Source: Desulfovibrio piger ATCC 29098
GTDB taxonomy: Bacteria > Desulfobacterota > Desulfovibrionia > Desulfovibrionales > Desulfovibrionaceae
DNA: 64,000 nucleotides
Direction: 5' to 3'
Assembly: GCF_000156375.1 (NCBI RefSeq)
Contig: NZ_DS996355.1
Location: 355,862-419,861 of the forward strand
In this document: piece after piece, positions 31,468 to 40,532 of the stretch
How the letters are laid out: each line of letters starts with the position of its first letter
How positions within the stretch are numbered: position 1 is the stretch's first letter
Position numbers and translations under genes: made by a program
The notes under the pieces: model-generated
The model's database searches: none
Seen by the model: only the letters and a program-made list of their open reading frames with translations
What the model was told of the DNA's origin: nothing

Positions 31468-33087
31468 ATGCTGGAATATTTGCGTATCCGCAATCTCGCT
31501 CTCATCGAAGACGCCGAACTCGACTTTGCCCCGGGCATGAACGTGCTCACCGGCGAAACAGGGGCAGGCAAAAGCTTTATCCTTAAAGCCCTGGGCTTTT
31601 TGCTGGGCGACAGGCTGGGCGCCGATATGGTACGGCAGGGAGCGGAAAAGGCCCAGGTCGAAGCTCAGTTCCTGATGGACGGACGGGAGATCGTCATCCG
31701 GCGCAGTCTGCTGGCCGAAAGCGGCCGCAGCCGCCTGTATGTGGATGATGCCCTGCGCTCTCAGGAATGCGTGCGTTCCCTGCGGGAACAATTGCTGGCC
31801 CATGCCAGCCAGCACGGACAGCAGCAATTGTTGCAGCCTGCCTTTCAGGCCCGCCTCATGGAAAGCACGCTGAAAGATCCCGATTTGTTGTGCCGGCGTG
31901 ACGAACTGCTTGAACAGCTGCGCTCCGTGGAGGCCCGCCGCAAGGAACTGCGGGCCCGGGAGGCCCACCTGCTGGAGCGCCGGGACATCCTGGAGATGCA
32001 GCAGCAGGAGATCGACCGCGTCGCCCCTGAGGCCGGTGAAGAAGAGCGCCTTGAAGAGCAGCGGGCCATCGTCCGTGCCGCCGAACAGACCCGCGAACAG
32101 TATGAGCTGGCACTGGGCCTGCTGCATGGCGAGGAAGAACCCGGCCTGCTCGACATGCTGGGACGGCTGGAGCGCTGCCTGCACCAGATGGCTCGGACAG
32201 ACGACTCCGTCAGCGAGGATGCCGATGCCGTTACGGCCCTGCGTCAGCAGCTTTCCCATCTGAGCGGCCGCCTGCGCCGTCCTCCCCTGCCGGAGGACAT
32301 GCCCGATGTGGAGCAGATGGAGGAACGGCTCTATGCTTTGGCCCAGCTCAAGCGCAAGCTGCACCGCTCGCTGGACGAGATCCTTGAGCTGCGCGAAGAG
32401 ATCCGCGAAAACATCTCCTTCCTCGATGCCTGCGCGCTGGATATCACCCTGCTGGACAAGGAAGAAAAACAGCTGGCGGCCCAGCTGCAGGAAGTGCTTT
32501 CCGCCCTGCTCCCCCAGCGCCGCGAAGCTGCCGCGGATTTCGCCCGGCAGCTGGAAGAGGAGCTGCGCCAGCTGGGATTCTCCGAGCAGGTCCGGGTCAT
32601 CCCTGATTTCATGCCACAGGAAGTCTGGCCCGGCCTGATGGATGAAAAGGTGCGTATCCTTTGGGCCCCCAACCCCGGGCAGGCCCCCCAGCCGCTGGAC
32701 AGGATCGCTTCGGGCGGCGAGCTTTCCCGCTTCCTGCTCGCCCTCATGAGTGTCCGCCCCAAGGCGGAAAGCGCGACCTATATCTTTGACGAAGTGGACG
32801 CCGGCGTAGGTGGCCTTACGCTAAACAAACTGGCGGAAAAATTGGAAAATCTTGCAAAACAGCGACAAATGCTTGTCATCACGCACTGGCCGCAGCTGGC
32901 GGCCCGGGCACAAAAGCACTTCCAGATCAGCAAGACCATCCGGGACAACGCCACCTTCACGACCTGTGTCCCGCTCGATGCCCGCCAGCGCCATGCGGAA
33001 CTGGTGCGTATGGCGGGTGGGGGCCAGCAAGGTGAGGCTCTGGCAGCCAGCCTTGAAGGGCGCAGCTATCAGCTGACGATGTTCTAA
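31468..33087 (+). CDS. recN: DNA repair protein RecN
   Basis: A 539-residue SMC-like ATPase for double-strand break repair, near normal length. Walker A GETGAGKS lies at about residues 28-35. Two coiled-coil arms follow, then the signature ASGGELSRFLLAL and Walker B YIFDEVDAGVGG, and the conserved ITHWPQLAARA segment close to the C-terminus. It follows the permeases by 9 bases. An AT-rich terminator lies just downstream. Confidence 0.94.
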   Translation: MLEYLRIRNLALIEDAELDFAPGMNVLTGETGAGKSFILKALGFLLGDRLGADMVRQGAEKAQVEAQFLMDGREIVIRRSLLAESGRSRLYVDDALRSQECVRSLREQLLAHASQHGQQQLLQPAFQARLMESTLKDPDLLCRRDELLEQLRSVEARRKELRAREAHLLERRDILEMQQQEIDRVAPEAGEEERLEEQRAIVRAAEQTREQYELALGLLHGEEEPGLLDMLGRLERCLHQMARTDDSVSEDADAVTALRQQLSHLSGRLRRPPLPEDMPDVEQMEERLYALAQLKRKLHRSLDEILELREEIRENISFLDACALDITLLDKEEKQLAAQLQEVLSALLPQRREAAADFARQLEEELRQLGFSEQVRVIPDFMPQEVWPGLMDEKVRILWAPNPGQAPQPLDRIASGGELSRFLLALMSVRPKAESATYIFDEVDAGVGGLTLNKLAEKLENLAKQRQMLVITHWPQLAARAQKHFQISKTIRDNATFTTCVPLDARQRHAELVRMAGGGQQGEALAASLEGRSYQLTMF

Positions 33088-33097
33088 ACATTCATTT

Positions 33098-33122
33098 CTT
33101 AAAGTTTAGCTTTAAGTTTTTT
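33098..33122 (+). terminator. AT-rich terminator after recN
   Basis: CTTAAAG, loop TTTAG, CTTTAAG and six T. A related AAAGTTTTACTTTAAG sequence occurs at about 63557-63572. Confidence 0.6.
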
Positions 33123-33240
33123 GCAAGATATCATCATAACCTGCTGGAACTTTTTCCATAGTTTCTCCAGCGCATGCCCGGCTTTCACGCCGCTCGCAAG
33201 AAGCGTATCTGGCTGCAGGCAAGGCACGAAGACATACGGC

Positions 33241-33279
33241 AAAAGGGCTCCTTCCTGTTGGGAAGGAGCCCTTTTTTTT
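33241..33279. terminator. Bidirectional terminator, recN side and phn operon side
   Basis: AAAAGGGCTCCTTCC, loop TGTT, GGAAGGAGCCCTTTT with long A and T flanks. It lies 22 bases past the phnN stop on the minus strand. Confidence 0.93.
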
Positions 33280-33300
33280 CAGATCCGGCCCAAAAGTTTT

Positions 33301-33903
33301 TTAGGCCGCACTCCCCTGCGTTCCTTGAAGCGTATGCGCCATGCCGCGCACCGGCAGGGCCGCCCGCACGACATTTTCCAGAGCATCGACCGCTGCCGGC
33401 AGCTTCCCGGAATTGTCGATACGCACGAGCCGTTCCAGACTAATGGCAGGCAGCGGTGCCAGCGCACGCTGCAAACGTTCTTCCAGATCCTTGCCCTGCT
33501 CTCTTCCCCGGGCCAGCAGGCGTTGCCGCAGTATGGCCGGCTCAACCTCCACCAGCACGGGGATAAGGTCAGGATAACGCCGCAGGGCTTCCGGCAGATA
33601 TTCCCGCGAACCGTTGACGATCACGCAGATATCGTGTTCCAGGCTGCCGTCGATGGAGCGACCGATGCCGTACTGGCAGCCGTGGCTGCTCCAGCGCATG
33701 GCCAGACGCCCCTGGGCCTCCAGGGAAAGGATGCTCCCGGCGGAAAGCGCCATATGCTGTTCCCCTCCGGCGCAGGCCGGACGGCTGATATAGCGCCGGG
33801 CAAAGGCCACCGGCAGACCGCGCAACCGGGGCCGCAGGGCCGACAGCAGGCTGTCCTTGCCGGATCCCGACGGTCCCATGACATAGATGAGGGTGCCGCG
33901 CAT
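33301..33903 (-). CDS. phnN: Ribose 1,5-bisphosphate phosphokinase
   Basis: A 200-residue kinase that makes PRPP from ribose 1,5-bisphosphate at the end of the C-P lyase route. Walker A GPSGSGKD is at residues 10-17. It belongs to the guanylate-kinase-like fold (RYISRP segment). It is the last gene of the phn operon, starting by an ATGA overlap with the phnM stop. Confidence 0.92.
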   Translation of the reverse strand: MRGTLIYVMGPSGSGKDSLLSALRPRLRGLPVAFARRYISRPACAGGEQHMALSAGSILSLEAQGRLAMRWSSHGCQYGIGRSIDGSLEHDICVIVNGSREYLPEALRRYPDLIPVLVEVEPAILRQRLLARGREQGKDLEERLQRALAPLPAISLERLVRIDNSGKLPAAVDALENVVRAALPVRGMAHTLQGTQGSAA

Positions 33904-35051
33904 CAGTACACCTGCACGCCCTGACGCCAGACATTGCGGACCACCGGCATGTCGTCCATATGGTGGACGCGGACCATGTCCGCGCGGCGCCCGGTATCGA
34001 TGCGGCCGCGGTCATCCAGACCCACGCTTTCGGCCGGATTGGCGCTGACCAGATTGACGGCTGCGGGCAGCGGCATGATCTCCTTGGCGGCCAGTTCAAA
34101 GACCGCGGCCAGCAGGCTGGCGGGCACATAATCGGAAGACAGGGCCCCCAGATGCCCTTCCTTCGCCACGTCCAGAGCCGAGGCATTGCCGGAATGGGAT
34201 CCGCCGCGCACGACATTGGGGGCCCCCATCATGACCAGCATCCCGTTTTCCGAGGCACAGCAGGCGGCCTCCGTGGTGGTGGGGAACTCGCTGATGGAGA
34301 TGCCGTTGCTCAGTGCCTCTTCCACATGCTCCACCAGCGTATCGTCATGGCTGGCCATGGGCAGGTGGTGCTGGCGGCAAAATTCCATGACCGAGGCGGC
34401 GTTGTCGTTGGCGCAGCTGTCCCGGACCTCTTCCAGTTCGTGCATCATGGCCGTGAACTCTTCATCGGTCCAGGACTTGATGTTGCTGTAATAGGTCCGG
34501 TAGGCCGTGGTATCACGCCACTGGCGCTGCCCGGGCGTGTGGTCCATCAGGGAGACCAGCTTCAGGCAAGGCGTGTCCGACAGCGGGAAGAACAGGTCAC
34601 GCATGCGGGGATCGGCCACTTCACAGCGCAGGTGCAGCAAATGGTCGGCACGCAGCATGCCCGACCGGCGGCAGTGGTTCAGGGCGTCCACACCGCGCCC
34701 CAGCATGGCGATGCGCCCCTTGTCATGATATTCGCCCACGGACAGGGCGTCGAACACGGTGGTGATACCGGCCGCCACGATCTGGGCATCATGGGCGAAA
34801 AAGGCGGGTTCCGCCTGAGGCCAGACCACTTTGGGACGGGGCACCAGATGCTTTTCCAGATTGTCGGTATGCAGTTCCACGAAACCGGGCAGCAGATAAT
34901 CCCCTTCGCAGTCGATGCATTCCAGACCGGCCGCGGGCTGGATGTCGCCTTCGTCCACATCGGCCACCAGGCCGTCGCGCACCAGCACATGCCCCTGCAT
35001 CACGGTGGTGGGCGTCACCACCCGGGCGTTACGCAACACATATTCTTTCAT
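33903..35051 (-). CDS. phnM: Alpha-D-ribose 1-methylphosphonate 5-triphosphate diphosphatase
   Basis: A 382-residue amidohydrolase. The metal site begins with FVELHTDNLEKH (about residues 51-62), where PhnM has His-x-Asp. Later motifs SHDDT, EFPTT and APNVVRGGSHSGN are characteristic of PhnM. It removes pyrophosphate from the ribose-phosphonate triphosphate. The start at 35051 has GGAG upstream. An open frame further upstream lies in the gap before phnL and is not used. Confidence 0.94.
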   Translation of the reverse strand: MKEYVLRNARVVTPTTVMQGHVLVRDGLVADVDEGDIQPAAGLECIDCEGDYLLPGFVELHTDNLEKHLVPRPKVVWPQAEPAFFAHDAQIVAAGITTVFDALSVGEYHDKGRIAMLGRGVDALNHCRRSGMLRADHLLHLRCEVADPRMRDLFFPLSDTPCLKLVSLMDHTPGQRQWRDTTAYRTYYSNIKSWTDEEFTAMMHELEEVRDSCANDNAASVMEFCRQHHLPMASHDDTLVEHVEEALSNGISISEFPTTTEAACCASENGMLVMMGAPNVVRGGSHSGNASALDVAKEGHLGALSSDYVPASLLAAVFELAAKEIMPLPAAVNLVSANPAESVGLDDRGRIDTGRRADMVRVHHMDDMPVVRNVWRQGVQVY

Positions 35052-35106
35052 GGATGATCTCCGATTATGCTTCTCTGATCGTTGGTTCTTGGGGATCCGT
35101 CTCAGC

Positions 35107-35820
35107 TTACGGCCTGTCCATGGGGACGATCCTGTCCGCCACGGCATTGCGGGCCACGTCATCATGGAAGATGCCCACGATGGCGCTGCCCCGCTCCCGG
35201 GCCTCATGGATGAGGTCGATGACCACCTGCCGATTGATGCCGTCCAGGGAGGCGGTGGGTTCGTCCAGCAGCAACAACGGCATGGGCCGGATGAGCCCGC
35301 GCGCGATGTTCACACGTTGCTGTTCCCCGCCGGAAAACGTGGCCGGGGCCACATGCCAGAGGCGTTCGGGCAGGTTGAGGCGGGCCAGCATCTCCTGCGC
35401 GGCATCAAGGGCCGTCTCATGGTCTTCACCGGCGTCCAGCAGGGGTTCGGCCACCAGATCCAGGGCACTCACGCGCGGGATGACACGGAGGAACTGGCTG
35501 ACATAGCCGATGCATTCCCGGCGCACACGGCTGATGGCACGCGTGGAGGCCGTGGCCATGTCCGTCTCGCAGCCTTCACAGCAGACGAGCACCTGCCCAG
35601 AGCTGGGCAGATAGTTGCCGTACAGCGTCTTGAGCAGGGTCGACTTGCCGGCCCCGGAAGGCCCGTGCAGGGCCACGCACTCCCCGGCACGTACATCGAA
35701 ATTGACGTTCTGCAGCGCCTGGATGCGGATGCCGCCCTGCTGGTGCAGGACAAAGGTTTTGCACAGGTGGCGCACCTCCACCACAGGAGCGTCGCCGGCA
35801 GGATGATTGAACTGATGCAT
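35107..35820 (-). CDS. phnL: C-P lyase ABC-type subunit PhnL
   Basis: A 237-residue ABC ATPase. Walker A GPSGAGKS, the signature FSGGEQQRVNIARG and Walker B LLLLDEPTASLD are intact. PhnL binds the C-P lyase core rather than a membrane permease. I chose ATG 35820, which follows AAGGAG by 7 bases; a GTG at 35841 is less suitable. It lies between phnK and phnM in the usual order. Confidence 0.94.
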   Translation of the reverse strand: MHQFNHPAGDAPVVEVRHLCKTFVLHQQGGIRIQALQNVNFDVRAGECVALHGPSGAGKSTLLKTLYGNYLPSSGQVLVCCEGCETDMATASTRAISRVRRECIGYVSQFLRVIPRVSALDLVAEPLLDAGEDHETALDAAQEMLARLNLPERLWHVAPATFSGGEQQRVNIARGLIRPMPLLLLDEPTASLDGINRQVVIDLIHEARERGSAIVGIFHDDVARNAVADRIVPMDRP

Positions 35821-35834
35821 GAGAACGCTCCTTG

Positions 35835-36626
35835 TCAGCACTGCAGGATGGAAGAGACCAGCAACTGGGAATAGGGATGCTGCGGATCGTCCAGGACCTG
35901 ATCCGTCAGACCGGTCTCCGCCACTTCACCGTGGTACATGACGATCAGGCGGTGCGAGAGCAGCCGGGCCACGGCCAGATCGTGGGTCACGAGCACCACG
36001 GCCAGCCCCATGTCGCGCACCAGATGGCGCAGCAGGTCCAGCAGGCGGGCCTGGACGGACACATCCAGACCGCCGGTGGGCTCGTCCATGAAGACGAGAC
36101 GCGGCGTGGTCACCAGATTGCGGGCGATCTGCAGGCGCTGCTGCATACCGCCGGAATACTGGGACGGCGTATCGTCCACGCGCTGCACGGGGATCTCCAC
36201 CCGTTCCAGCCAGTCCAGGGCCGTGGCACGCAAGTTCCCGTAATGCCGGGCCCCGTTGGCCATGAGACGTTCGCCGATATTGGCACCGGCGCTGACCGAC
36301 ATGCGCAGGCCGTCGCGAGGATGCTGATGGACGAAGCCCAGCTCGGTACGCAGCAGACGGCGGCGATGGGCTTCATCAAGGCTGTGGATATCCAGCACGC
36401 TGCCGTCAGCCGCCGTGTAATGGACATGACCGGCGGAAGGTTCCAGACGGCCGGAAAGCATGTTCAGCAGCGTGCTTTTGCCGGAGCCGGATTCTCCCAC
36501 GATGCCAAGGACTTCCCCGGGCCACAGATCCAGCGAGACGTCCCTGCAGCCGATGCGGCTGCCGTAACGCCGCGTCAGCCGGCGGGCGGAAAGGACGGGA
36601 TCAAGATTGGTATCCAAGAGGCTCAC
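35835..36626 (-). CDS. phnK: C-P lyase ABC-type subunit PhnK
   Basis: A 263-residue ABC ATPase. Walker A GESGSGKS, a signature YSGGMQQRLQIARN and Walker B LVFMDEPTGGLD are present. PhnK docks on the PhnGHIJ core and couples ATP hydrolysis to its activity. The start is GTG 36626, with GGAGGAG ahead of it, just 2 bases past the phnJ stop. Confidence 0.94.
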   Translation of the reverse strand: MSLLDTNLDPVLSARRLTRRYGSRIGCRDVSLDLWPGEVLGIVGESGSGKSTLLNMLSGRLEPSAGHVHYTAADGSVLDIHSLDEAHRRRLLRTELGFVHQHPRDGLRMSVSAGANIGERLMANGARHYGNLRATALDWLERVEIPVQRVDDTPSQYSGGMQQRLQIARNLVTTPRLVFMDEPTGGLDVSVQARLLDLLRHLVRDMGLAVVLVTHDLAVARLLSHRLIVMYHGEVAETGLTDQVLDDPQHPYSQLLVSSILQC

Positions 36627-36628
36627 GG

Positions 36629-37528
36629 CTATTTCTCCTCCCTGGAAGCGGCAGCGCCGCCCTGTCCGGCCACGCGCCGGGCACAATTGTCGGTATCGGA
36701 ACAGACGAACATGCGCGTCCCGGCGTCATCCATGACGATCTCATCCAGATAGGTATCGGTGGCACCGCAGATGGCGCAGCACTGATCCCAGCTCTGGGGC
36801 GTGAAGGGGTAGTCCTCAAAGTCGAGGCTGACCACATCCGTATAGGGAGGGATGGCGTAGATGCGCTTTTCCCGGCCGGCACCGAAAAGCTGCAATGCCG
36901 GGCACTGATGCATCTTGGGGTTGTCGAAACGCGGGATGGGCGACGGGCTCATGATGTAGCGGCCATTGACCTTCACGGGATAATCGAAGCCGGTGGCGAT
37001 ATCGCCATGCCGCATGATGTCCTCATACAGCTTGATGCTCATGATGCCGTATTCTTCCAGCGCATGCAGGGTACGGGTCTCCTTCTCACTGGGCTCGAGC
37101 CAGCGCAGGGGCTCCGGCATGGGTACCTGGTAGACCATGATCTGATCCTCGCGCAGGGGCTGCTCGGGGATGCGATGGCGGGTCTGGATGATGCTGGCTT
37201 CCCCGGTGTGGGTGGTCGTGGTCACGGCCGCGGTGCGTTCGAAGAAGCGGCGGATGGAAACGGCATTGGTCGTATCGTCCGAGCCTTGGTCGATGACCTT
37301 GAGCACGTCGTCGCGGCCGATGATGCTGGCCGTGACCTGGATGCCGCCCGTCCCCCAGCCGTAGGGCATGGGCATCTCACGGCTGGCAAAGGGCACCTGG
37401 TAGCCGGGGATGGCCACCGCCTTGAGCAGGGCCCGGCGCACCATGCGCTTGGTGCCTTCATCGAGATAGGCAAAATTGTAGCCTTCCAGCCCGGAGGCCA
37501 CAGGCGTGGTCGTCAGGTTCTCAGGCAT
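36629..37528 (-). CDS. phnJ: Alpha-D-ribose 1-methylphosphonate 5-phosphate C-P lyase (radical SAM)
   Basis: A 299-residue catalytic subunit that breaks the carbon-phosphorus bond, giving an alkane such as methane and a cyclic ribose phosphate. The iron-sulfur ligands follow the PhnJ pattern C-x2-C-x21-C-x5-C at Cys251, Cys254, Cys276 and Cys282. I chose ATG 37528, preceded by GGAGG, over ATG 37543. It overlaps the phnI end by 8 bases. All key residues appear intact, so the pathway looks functional. Confidence 0.96.
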   Translation of the reverse strand: MPENLTTTPVASGLEGYNFAYLDEGTKRMVRRALLKAVAIPGYQVPFASREMPMPYGWGTGGIQVTASIIGRDDVLKVIDQGSDDTTNAVSIRRFFERTAAVTTTTHTGEASIIQTRHRIPEQPLREDQIMVYQVPMPEPLRWLEPSEKETRTLHALEEYGIMSIKLYEDIMRHGDIATGFDYPVKVNGRYIMSPSPIPRFDNPKMHQCPALQLFGAGREKRIYAIPPYTDVVSLDFEDYPFTPQSWDQCCAICGATDTYLDEIVMDDAGTRMFVCSDTDNCARRVAGQGGAAASREEK

Positions 37529-38693
37529 GGCTGGCCTCCGCATGTTTTTCGGACGCGGCAGCAGCCTGCTCTTCCGCGTGCTTACGTTCCCGCAGCTGGC
37601 GGATCAGGGAAAGCTCCGCCTGAAAGTCCACATAATGCGGCAGCTTGATATGCTGCACGAAACCGGACGCATCCACGTTGTCCCCATGCATGAGCACGAA
37701 TTCGGGATTCTGGGCAGGGCCTATCTGGTCTTCCTGCAATTCCCGGGCGCGCAGGGCGCGATCCACGATGGACATGGACAGGGCCTTGCGTTCGTTGTTG
37801 CCGAAGACGAGCCCGTAACCGCGGGTGAAGCAGGGCTCGAGGGCACGGCCGGTATACCGGCTGACCATGTCGCATTCGGTGAGCTCCACTTCGCCCAGAG
37901 TGATGGCAAAGCCCAGCTCTTCCGGGATGATGGTCAGCTCCACGAAACCGCGGCGCAGTTCTCCGGTGAAGGGATGGACGGCGCCGTAACCGCGCTGGGT
38001 GGAATAAGCCATGCCCAGCAAAAAGCCTTCATCGGCACGGGCCATGGATTGCAGGCGCACGGCCCGGTCTCCGGAGCCGTCGGCCGGCAGTTCCAGCGGC
38101 TGACGGGTGATGTCCAGGCAGTCATTGCCTTCATGCGAAGGGGCCACGGCTTCCATCAGGCCTTCACGCCCAAGAGCCTCCATGGCTCTGGGCAGCGGTT
38201 CCTGCAGCAGGGCCTGCGTGTCGGCCGCCACCATCACCAGATCTTCCTCCGTCCTTTCGGGCTCCACGTCCCGGGGAGCGGTCCCGGGCACGGCCAGACC
38301 GCGATCCAGCAGGCGGTGCGTGTAGTCAAAGGTGGATCCCAGGATCTGGCCGCCGGGCAGATCCTTCCACGTGGCGGAGATGCGCCGCTCCACCCGCATG
38401 CGGGAAGTATCCATGGGCTCGGAGACACCGAAGCGGGGCAGGGTCGTACGGTAAGCCCGCAACAGGAAGATGGCTTCTACAGCGTCGCCCTGGGCCTGCT
38501 TGAAGGCCAGCGCGGCCAGTTCGGGGCTGTACAGGGAGCCTTCGGCCATGATGCGGTCCACGGCCAGCTTGAGCTGCCCTGCCAATTGTTCAAGTGTTAC
38601 TTCAGGAATTTGCACATCGCCCCGCCGCTCCCGGGCAAGCAGGGCATGCGCCGCGGCAATGGCCTTTTCGCCACCTTTTACAGCTACATACAT
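37521..38693 (-). CDS. phnI: C-P lyase core subunit PhnI
   Basis: A 390-residue PhnI, the nucleosidase-like subunit that joins phosphonate to ribose triphosphate with displacement of adenine. The start MYVAVKGGEKAI is the family N-terminus. Later conserved segments include PRFGVSEPMDTSRMRVERRIS and SMARADEGFLLGMAYSTQRG. It overlaps phnH by 10 bases and phnJ by 8, consistent with translational coupling. Confidence 0.95.
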   Translation of the reverse strand: MYVAVKGGEKAIAAAHALLARERRGDVQIPEVTLEQLAGQLKLAVDRIMAEGSLYSPELAALAFKQAQGDAVEAIFLLRAYRTTLPRFGVSEPMDTSRMRVERRISATWKDLPGGQILGSTFDYTHRLLDRGLAVPGTAPRDVEPERTEEDLVMVAADTQALLQEPLPRAMEALGREGLMEAVAPSHEGNDCLDITRQPLELPADGSGDRAVRLQSMARADEGFLLGMAYSTQRGYGAVHPFTGELRRGFVELTIIPEELGFAITLGEVELTECDMVSRYTGRALEPCFTRGYGLVFGNNERKALSMSIVDRALRARELQEDQIGPAQNPEFVLMHGDNVDASGFVQHIKLPHYVDFQAELSLIRQLRERKHAEEQAAAASEKHAEASHA

Positions 38694-39322
38694 TGGGACA
38701 CCTCGTCTGCGGCAGGGCTCAGGCAGGTCGTACGGGGCAGGCCGGTCAGGCGGCCCGGCCCGCAAAGCAGCATGTCCACACCCAGCGGGAATTGCTCATG
38801 GTTGCGCTGCCACTGGGCCAGGAAACCAGCCGGCATACGGCAGGAAAAATCACAGTTGCCCACGATGCCGGGGCCGGAAGCGGTGATGGCGGCCGTTTCC
38901 CTCTCCTCTACCCCGCCAAGGCAGATGGTCGTGGAGCGATCCGGGTATTCAGCCTCTCCCTGATGAAAACAGCATAGGTCAGGAAGCGCTTCCACACCGG
39001 GGACAAAGGCGAACGCGGCCCGATCGGGCTCGGCCACCAGGACCGTGCCGCAATGGAAACGGAACCAGGTCCTGACGTCTTCCGTATCCAGCCCGGGCGC
39101 CAACCATACCGTGGTCTCGTTATCGCACAGCGCAAGGGCCAGGGCCGCCAGTTCCGGGCTCAGCCCGGCAGGCAGCTCGTCCGCGGCGGCATCCACAGGA
39201 CCGGGCTCGAAGGTATGCGCCTGGGCAGGCCGGGACAGCGCGGTGAGGGCCAGACGGAACACCTGTTGTGCCTGCCCTACGGGATCCGTCCAGGACAGGC
39301 GGGAACATTGCTGATCGCTCAC
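38684..39322 (-). CDS. phnH: C-P lyase core subunit PhnH
   Basis: A 212-residue PhnH subunit of the PhnGHIJ complex. Recognisable segments include the early QQVFRLALTALSRP stretch (about 24-37) and the late DxSCRMPAGFLAQWQRNHEQFPLGVD region found in this family. The start is GTG 39322, overlapping the phnG TGA, with GGAGAAG ahead of it. The frame extends upstream but inside phnG. Confidence 0.92.
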   Translation of the reverse strand: MSDQQCSRLSWTDPVGQAQQVFRLALTALSRPAQAHTFEPGPVDAAADELPAGLSPELAALALALCDNETTVWLAPGLDTEDVRTWFRFHCGTVLVAEPDRAAFAFVPGVEALPDLCCFHQGEAEYPDRSTTICLGGVEERETAAITASGPGIVGNCDFSCRMPAGFLAQWQRNHEQFPLGVDMLLCGPGRLTGLPRTTCLSPAADEVSQCM

Positions 39323-39762
39323 TGGTCTTCTCCGCGTACAAAGGTGAAAAAGTTGACTTTCGTACCTGCCGCGTCGCGGGCGGCAGCCTTTCTTTTTTCG
39401 GCTATGGCCTGTTCCAGGCAAGGCCGCAGCTTTTCGTCCAGCAGCACCGCGTAGCTTTCCTGCTGCCACAGGGCGTCGCACAGGGCCGCCAGTTCCGCAT
39501 GGCGGGGCGATTCCCCCATGATCCAGGCATGGCCAAACGTCTTTTCTTCCAGCTGGACGACACAGCGGGTGACCAGCACTTCCCCTATGTTGAAGACATC
39601 GCCGACATTGCCGACGCGTCCCCGGGCCATCACGAGCCCCGTTTCGGGCCCGCGCACGATGCGGTAGCCAGGCAGGCTGATCCCGGACAGTGCCTCAGCA
39701 AGGCAGGTCTCCGGGGCAAGCGCCAGCAGGCGCATGCGTTCCTGCCGCAAACTCATGTTCAT
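39319..39762 (-). CDS. phnG: C-P lyase core subunit PhnG
   Basis: A 147-residue PhnG subunit. The segments PEPTGLVM-like (here PETGLVMARGRVGN) and GEVLVTRCVVQLEEKTFGHAWIMG are typical. It stabilises the C-P lyase core. I chose ATG 39762 because GGAAG lies 6 bases upstream; ATG 39756 is close and also possible. It follows the 2H-phosphoesterase-like gene by 22 bases. Confidence 0.93.
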   Translation of the reverse strand: MNMSLRQERMRLLALAPETCLAEALSGISLPGYRIVRGPETGLVMARGRVGNVGDVFNIGEVLVTRCVVQLEEKTFGHAWIMGESPRHAELAALCDALWQQESYAVLLDEKLRPCLEQAIAEKRKAAARDAAGTKVNFFTFVRGEDQ

Positions 39763-39784
39763 GATACTTCCAATAGTCGTTGTG

Positions 39785-40531
39785 TTAGGCATTCCCGGTT
39801 CGCGCCAGAGCGAAGCGGGTCGTCAGGCGGAAGGGCAACGCCCGGTCCGTCTGGCAAAAAAGACACACAGAATCCATGGCCAGGGGCTTGTCGATGACCG
39901 GCTCCAGATACTGGTTCAGGGCCGCTTCCACCTGCGCGGCCCTCTCAGGAGGCAGAGGGCCTGTCAGGGTGATATGGAAGCGGAACAGATCCAACACATG
40001 ATGATAGCCCCAGCGCAGGAGGTTGCGCCGTTCATCACGGCTCAGGGGTTCCCGCCGGTCCACGTCCCTCTGGTCGAGAGGGGCCCGGAAGCGGTCCAGT
40101 TCCGTCACGCAATCCCGCTCCAGAGCGGCCATGGCCGATTCCGATGCGGCATCCCCCTGCCGGGGGACCAGGGCCAGAAAATAGGCCTGGCGCGCACCCG
40201 AGTGGACGGGCAGCCGCTGCAAACCCAGCGGCGCCGTCAGCCAGGATGCATGGCGTTCCGCCACCTTCCGGCAGACATCCTTCAAGGCGGCAAGCATGCT
40301 CTCCGAGGTGGAGCGCAGCTCAAACGGCGCCTTGAGAGTGGCATGCAGGCCGTAATGGGCCGGCGTTTTGGCCAGGGATGTCCACAAACCGTGTTCCACC
40401 CCCGCAGGGGCCACGGGGCCGCCCGGCAGGCTGCTGCCGTCCCGGCAGTCCCGGCCGAACAGGGGGGCCATCAGCCGGTATAGGGGCTCGTCCCTGTGCG
40501 GGGCGTAATAAAGAGCGTAACGGGCGGCCAT
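39785..40531 (-). CDS. DUF1045 phosphonate-operon protein, 2H phosphoesterase-like
   Basis: A 248-residue protein beginning MAARYALYYAP, as in the DUF1045 family found in phn operons. It carries two H-x-T motifs, HATLKA (about residue 63) and HITLTG (about residue 187), which define the 2H phosphoesterase fold. Such folds often open cyclic phosphates. The usual PhnP, which opens the cyclic ribose phosphate made by C-P lyase, is absent from this operon, so this protein may fill that role. That is inference from fold and position. Confidence 0.85.
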   Translation of the reverse strand: MAARYALYYAPHRDEPLYRLMAPLFGRDCRDGSSLPGGPVAPAGVEHGLWTSLAKTPAHYGLHATLKAPFELRSTSESMLAALKDVCRKVAERHASWLTAPLGLQRLPVHSGARQAYFLALVPRQGDAASESAMAALERDCVTELDRFRAPLDQRDVDRREPLSRDERRNLLRWGYHHVLDLFRFHITLTGPLPPERAAQVEAALNQYLEPVIDKPLAMDSVCLFCQTDRALPFRLTTRFALARTGNA

Positions 40532-40532
40532 C

